NCBI GenBank assembly: GCA_049513455.1
Contig: JBEKWB010000010.1
Span: 1-64,000 of the forward strand
Reading direction: 5' to 3'
Source: Bog-473 sp049513455
GTDB lineage: Bacteria > Actinomycetota > Acidimicrobiia > Acidimicrobiales > RAAP-2
DNA: 64,000 nt
Shown: in pieces, positions 60,407 through 64,000 of the stretch
Numbering within the stretch: the stretch's first letter is position 1
How the letters are laid out: every line of letters begins with the position of its first letter
Program-made: the position numbers and the translations under genes
Notes under the pieces: model-generated
Seen by the model: only the letters and a program-made list of their open reading frames with translations
Database searches by the model: none
What the model was told of the DNA's origin: nothing

Positions 60407-61339
60407 TCAGGTGCCGAGGCCGAGGCGAGCGCGTCCACGTTCGAGGGCGGCCACGCAACCGGTCCAGGTCCGATTGATGATGTCGGCGACCGGGAGTATT
60501 CCTTCAATGCGGGCCGACGACTGACCTGTGTTGGCGACACTCGCCTCCATGTCGCCCGAGAAATACAGCTCGAGGACTGAGGCAAGGTCCCCCCGGTCGG
60601 ACTCGGCGGGGCTCTCCGTTCGGTGCGATCGCAAGACCCGCATTGTCGGAGCCCCGGGATTGGACAGCAACGTGGTGCCGGTGTCGTCGGCTCGGACGAT
60701 GGCATTCTTGAAATTGTCGTGAACCGGCGCCTCGACGGAGGCGAGCATGCGGGTCCCCATCTGCACCCCGTCCGCACCGAGCACGAGCGCGGCCGCCATC
60801 GACTGCGCGTCGCAGATCCCGCCGGAGGCGATCAGAGGCAGGTCAACGCGCTCTGCGATGAGCGGAAGGAGAACCATGGTCGACGCGCCATGCCTGTTCT
60901 TGAAGCCTCCACCCTCGATGCCATCGACGATCAACCCATCCACGCCTGCATCGACTGCCTTCATGGCTCCCCGCAGGGTCCCGACGGCATGAAGCACGGT
61001 GATGCCGACGTCGTGAAGCCGGTCGGTGAACAGGCCCGGATCCCCGGCCGAGGTCGTGACCGTCTTGACGCCCGCCTCAGCCAGCACGTCGATCACGGCG
61101 GGGTCCCGCATCATGATCAAGGCGACATTTGCACCGACTGGGCGGTTCGTCAGCTCACGCACTTTCTTCAGATCCCTGCGACCCTCTTCTGAAGCGGTCT
61201 CGATCATCCCGAGGGCCCCCGCGTTCGATACGGCGGCCGCCAGCACCGCACCCGCGATATACGTCATCGGGGCTTGTAGGATCGGAATGTCGATGCCCAG
61301 GAGTCGACAGACTCGATTCGACGAACCCTCTTTCACCAC
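60407..61339 (-). CDS. Nitronate monooxygenase (2-nitropropane dioxygenase family)
   Basis: The 310-aa FMN TIM barrel has the family start VCRLLGIDIPILQAPMTYIA, the FMN-binding PLIASGGICDAQSMAAALVL and LGADGVQMGTRML. The GTG at 61339 follows AAGGAGATTCA. It oxidises propionate-3-nitronate or alkyl nitronates, or is a related FMN enoyl reductase-type enzyme. It heads a minus-strand group including an SDR and LLM oxidoreductase. Confidence 0.9.
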   Translation of the reverse strand: MVKEGSSNRVCRLLGIDIPILQAPMTYIAGAVLAAAVSNAGALGMIETASEEGRRDLKKVRELTNRPVGANVALIMMRDPAVIDVLAEAGVKTVTTSAGDPGLFTDRLHDVGITVLHAVGTLRGAMKAVDAGVDGLIVDGIEGGGFKNRHGASTMVLLPLIAERVDLPLIASGGICDAQSMAAALVLGADGVQMGTRMLASVEAPVHDNFKNAIVRADDTGTTLLSNPGAPTMRVLRSHRTESPAESDRGDLASVLELYFSGDMEASVANTGQSSARIEGILPVADIINRTWTGCVAALERGRARLGLGT

Positions 61340-61451
61340 TGAATCTCCTTCGACGTGGAACTACCGAACCGGTACGGCGCGCTCTCGTGTGGGGGTCTGC
61401 AGAACGGATCCCGAGGGACGTCTCGCTCAACGTGGTGCCGACCGAGGAGCG

Positions 61452-62249
61452 TCAATCGCGGGGTGGTCCATACATGGCCAAAGCCCCGGCGCTCAGGGCC
61501 TCGACCGCCTGGCGGCGGGACAGTCCGCCGAGGGGCGACGGACCAGTCGGATCGGGCATGCCGAAACTCCAGGTGGGGCCGTCGTCCAAGTGGTCCAACC
61601 CCACGAGGGCGACGTCGACGGGGTCGGCGAGCTCACCGAAGTCACCGCCGTGCTCGGCCATCAGCCGCCTCAACGTCGGCGTATCGGTTGCACCCAGAAC
61701 GAGGGCGAGGACGTCGACGCCGCGGTCCCGCCATTCGGCCCAGAGGGCCTCTGCGAACACCGTGTCGAATGCCTTGGTGGCGCCGTATACCGCGATGTGT
61801 GCCGAGCCGGCCCACCCTGCAAATGATGAGACGAACAGCAACCCGCCGCGCCCGCGTTCCACCATCTGCCTGCCGAAGTGGTAGGCGCCGTGCAGCGCGG
61901 TGGCGCAGTTCCGGCGGACGAGCGCCTGCAGGTCGCCGATCGACTGGTCGAGCAGCAGCAGGCTCCGGGGGTCTGAACCTGCGTTGTAGATGAACAGACC
62001 GACTTCGAGATCTGCGGTGGCTGCCGCCAGCTCTGCACCGGCGTTCTCAGTGCTGAGGTCCAGGACCACCACCCTCGTTTCGACGTCGAGACGAGCTGCC
62101 ACCTCGTCGAGCAGGGCGCCCCGGCGGGCGATGAGCACTACGTTGACGCCACGACGGGCCAGCTCCTCGGCGAACGCCGCACCGGTGCCGTCCGAGGCAC
62201 CGGCTACCACGGCCCAAGGGCCATACTTCGCTCGAAATGCCTCACCCAT
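61452..62249 (-). CDS. Short-chain dehydrogenase/reductase
   Basis: The 265-aa Rossmann protein has VVAGASDGTGAAFAEELARR for cofactor binding, a Ser in LLFVSSFAGWAGS and YGATKAF with the Tyr-x-x-x-Lys catalytic pair. NAD(P) preference is not clear, but an Arg-rich follow-up (IARRGALLDEVA) favours NADP. It reduces or oxidises a carbonyl/alcohol of unknown identity. It is 30 bases downstream of the LLM oxidoreductase gene start region on the same strand. Confidence 0.9.
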   Translation of the reverse strand: MGEAFRAKYGPWAVVAGASDGTGAAFAEELARRGVNVVLIARRGALLDEVAARLDVETRVVVLDLSTENAGAELAAATADLEVGLFIYNAGSDPRSLLLLDQSIGDLQALVRRNCATALHGAYHFGRQMVERGRGGLLFVSSFAGWAGSAHIAVYGATKAFDTVFAEALWAEWRDRGVDVLALVLGATDTPTLRRLMAEHGGDFGELADPVDVALVGLDHLDDGPTWSFGMPDPTGPSPLGGLSRRQAVEALSAGALAMYGPPRD

Positions 62250-62279
62250 GTGCGCCGTCCCGCGGTGCGGAGCCGACCG

Positions 62280-63257
62280 TCATGGGGCGACCGCGGGCAT
62301 GACCGCATCGACCACCGTTCGCAGATAGCGCCAGGCGACCTCGGGTGGCAGCCCGCCTATGAGCGGATGGAGGGCCAGGGGTGCCCCACCGCGCACGAAC
62401 TCGATCGCCTCATCCACACTGAAGATACGGTGGCTGCGGTTCTCCGCGCGCAGCTCTTCCGCTGTCGAGACAAAAGACAGGCTGGCCGTATCTGCGTTGC
62501 CCTCGTTCCATTCCGCGTAGCTGAGGACGTCGTGCATCAGGTACGGGCCGAGCTCCTCCCACGCACGATCGACGTTCTCGGCCACGAAGACGGTGGTCGG
62601 CGAATCGACAGACGACAGGATGCACATGCCCGGTTCATGACCCGCTTGGCGTGACGCCTCTTCGTACGCGACACCGAGTGCGGGATCCCCCTTTTGCGCA
62701 AAGAAACCGATGCCGTGACGCCCGGCGCGCTTTGCCGCGGCAATGCTCCCGCCGCCCCAGGCGATGAAGGGCCCACCCGAGGTCACCGGAGCGGGCGTCA
62801 CGTGAATCCGCCGGCCCTCGTACTCGAATGGCTCACCCGTCTTGGCTTGGAGCAGCACGCCCAATTTCTCTTCGGCGATCCTCCCCCGGTTGTGGTAGTC
62901 GACTCCGTACATCTCGTACTCGACCGGCCTGTAGCCAATGGCCGCCACGAATGACACACGGCCCTTGCTGATGATGTCGAGGACGATCATCTCCTCGGCG
63001 AGTCGCACCGGGTCATAAAGGGGCAGGAGCACCACCGCGATCGTGATCGGGAGCGAACTGGTGCGGGCCGCCATGGCACTCGCCAACAGCATCGGTGATG
63101 GTAGATAGCCGTCGCTCGCCGTATGGTGCTCACAGAGCAAAGCGCTGACACAGCCGCGCGACTCCCCCCATGCGGCCATGTCGAGCGCCGCTCCATAGAG
63201 CTCTGTGGTTGGCGCGCCGTTCACCGGCGCCCGCATGTCGAATCGCATTGTGAACAT
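62280..63257 (-). CDS. LLM-class (luciferase-like) flavin/F420-dependent oxidoreductase
   Basis: The 325-aa protein has the luciferase-like barrel features DMAAWGESRGCVSALLCEHH, SLPITIAVVLLPLYDPVRLA and GRVSFVAAIGYRPVEYEMYG. This branch in actinobacteria uses F420 or FMNH2. It oxidises or reduces an unknown substrate. The gene lies upstream of the SDR gene by 30 bases, so both are probably in one operon. Its start is ATG at 63257. Confidence 0.88.
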   Translation of the reverse strand: MFTMRFDMRAPVNGAPTTELYGAALDMAAWGESRGCVSALLCEHHTASDGYLPSPMLLASAMAARTSSLPITIAVVLLPLYDPVRLAEEMIVLDIISKGRVSFVAAIGYRPVEYEMYGVDYHNRGRIAEEKLGVLLQAKTGEPFEYEGRRIHVTPAPVTSGGPFIAWGGGSIAAAKRAGRHGIGFFAQKGDPALGVAYEEASRQAGHEPGMCILSSVDSPTTVFVAENVDRAWEELGPYLMHDVLSYAEWNEGNADTASLSFVSTAEELRAENRSHRIFSVDEAIEFVRGGAPLALHPLIGGLPPEVAWRYLRTVVDAVMPAVAP

Positions 63258-63337
63258 ATCTACCTCAGTATGGTCTGAAACAGCGCCTGCCGCGGACGCA
63301 GTACAGGAGTGAGCGGCGAAGATACCCGCTCATCTGG

Positions 63338-63844
63338 TCACACGCTGCCCGGGAAATAACTGGCATCGAGGCGGTCGCGCCTCCCCGTGGTCAGAAAGTC
63401 GCCGGCCGATGCACCGCTCTGATCGAAGTCGTGGAGATAGGTCCGTTCAATAATGCGCCACTCGCCCCCGCGTTTCTCCCAATGGTCAACGTAGCGGCCG
63501 AGATTGCGACTGTCGATGCAGTGCCCGTCCTCGTCCAGCCGGCGCAACGTCACGTCGCCGTACGTCTCGCTGGTCGCCGTGTCGCCGTCGATCGTAATGA
63601 GGATGTTGCTGAACTGATGGGAGTGCGCGGCGTAATTGGGGTGGGCTTCCATCACCATGTCGACGAACCCGTAGCCGGTGCCCTGATACATCTGTTGGTG
63701 GTAGTCCACCGTCGCCTCCGGCCAGAAGACGGACCGTCCGAGCTCCCGATCAAGCCTGTCCATCGACCGCCCGTAACGGTAAATCACTTCCGTGATCGCC
63801 TGCTTGTCCAGTAGTTCTTGCAACTGCCGATCGGCTGTGTCCAC
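63338..63844 (-). CDS. SnoaL-like/nuclear transport factor 2-fold protein
   Basis: The 168-aa protein has DKQAITEVIYRYGRSMDRLD at the N-terminus, ATVDYHQQMYQGTGYGFVDM and SHQFSNILITIDGDTATSET, the pattern of the NTF2-like superfamily that includes ring-hydroxylating dioxygenase small-subunit-like and isomerase proteins. GTG at 63844 has GAGGAGGAATA upstream, a strong ribosome binding site. It probably heads the LLM/SDR/nitronate group. Function is unknown. Confidence 0.83.
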   Translation of the reverse strand: MDTADRQLQELLDKQAITEVIYRYGRSMDRLDRELGRSVFWPEATVDYHQQMYQGTGYGFVDMVMEAHPNYAAHSHQFSNILITIDGDTATSETYGDVTLRRLDEDGHCIDSRNLGRYVDHWEKRGGEWRIIERTYLHDFDQSGASAGDFLTTGRRDRLDASYFPGSV

Positions 63845-63942
63845 TATTCCTCCTCATTTCGCCCGTACCGTAACCACGAATAGCCGGGCGTGCACACGTT
63901 GGCCCACCCGATTGGGAAGCACATCGGTCCAGGGAATCAGCG

Positions 63943-64000
63943 TCAGTCGATACCGGACCGGAAGGCGGCCCGATAGGCCGCCACGACAGGCGCGAGCTCG
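63943..64000 (-). CDS. Possible C-terminal end of a gene entering the window
   Basis: The minus strand is open from the window edge to TGA at 63943-63945, with translation ELAPVVAAYRAAFRSGID. The sequence is too short to identify. The 98-base gap between it and the SnoaL-like gene holds the ribosome binding site of that gene and nothing else recognised. Confidence 0.35.
   Translation of the reverse strand, partial: ELAPVVAAYRAAFRSGID

Noticed and set aside
1..64000. tRNA or rRNA genes, phage or integrative element
   Set aside because: No tRNA-like ends, rRNA-like stretches, integrase, capsid or conjugation genes were recognised; the only mobile element seen is the single IS5-type copy.

Overview
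The window is very GC-rich and gene-dense. It has GTG and TTG starts, many 4-bp stop/start overlaps, F420-type (LLM) oxidoreductases, a cytochrome P450 with a [3Fe-4S] ferredoxin, a STAS-GAF-ANTAR regulator, and many crotonases and metal-dependent amidohydrolases. Together these point to a free-living actinobacterium, possibly of the Acidimicrobiia; that placement is inference. I see no rRNA, tRNA, CRISPR array, phage module or replication origin.

Region A (1-9.98 kb) handles guanidine or urea nitrogen. A hydrolase tail is followed by two convergent ureohydrolases and a nitrilase-type amidase. A tightly coupled minus-strand operon then encodes two DUF1989 proteins (carboxyguanidine deiminase type), a biotin-dependent guanidine/urea carboxylase and allophanate hydrolase. 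Every junction in this operon is a 4-bp overlap. A perfect 16-bp palindrome lies in the divergent promoter region shared with a TetR regulator (10.0-10.7 kb).

Region B (10.77-24.8 kb) is the most interesting part. It is a 13-gene plus-strand array: isochorismatase-like cysteine hydrolase, peptide/opine-type ABC importer (binding protein, fused double ATPase, two permeases), glutamine-synthetase-like ligase, creatininase-family hydrolase, class I glutamine amidotransferase-like hydrolase, a third ureohydrolase, a Rieske oxygenase, an unknown protein, a metallo-beta-lactamase hydrolase and an amidohydrolase. Most junctions overlap. The trio of GS-like ligase, amidotransferase-like hydrolase and Rieske oxygenase recalls the aniline pathway (TdnQ/TdnT/TdnA1), in which an amine is gamma-glutamylated before oxygenation. 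Beside ureohydrolases and a guanidine carboxylase, it suggests a dedicated uptake and catabolic system for an N-substituted guanidine, ureide or amine. Urea or guanidine released there could be finished by region A. The substrate is unknown.

Region C (24.9-38.6 kb) holds a broken nitroreductase, a second amidohydrolase, glucose-6-phosphate dehydrogenase, an SRPBCC protein coupled to a copper-type P-ATPase, a TetR/quinone oxidoreductase pair divergent from a drug-efflux MFS pump, an alpha/beta hydrolase, the ferredoxin/P450 pair, a SIMPL-domain protein and a crotonase.

Region D (38.6-50.7 kb) mixes regulators and housekeeping-like genes with decay: a TauE/SafE-phytanoyl dioxygenase chimeric remnant, an IS5-type element inserted exactly at the junction of an ABC-F gene and a PQQ-propeller gene, and a GtrA-like remnant.

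Region E (50.7-64 kb) contains a GlxA/AraC regulator, further crotonases, a methyltransferase, an acyl-CoA-dehydrogenase-like flavoprotein, a D-aminoacylase-type hydrolase, a frameshifted GGDEF protein, cyanase (another small-nitrogen scavenging enzyme), and a minus-strand group of nitronate monooxygenase, SDR, LLM and SnoaL-like proteins.
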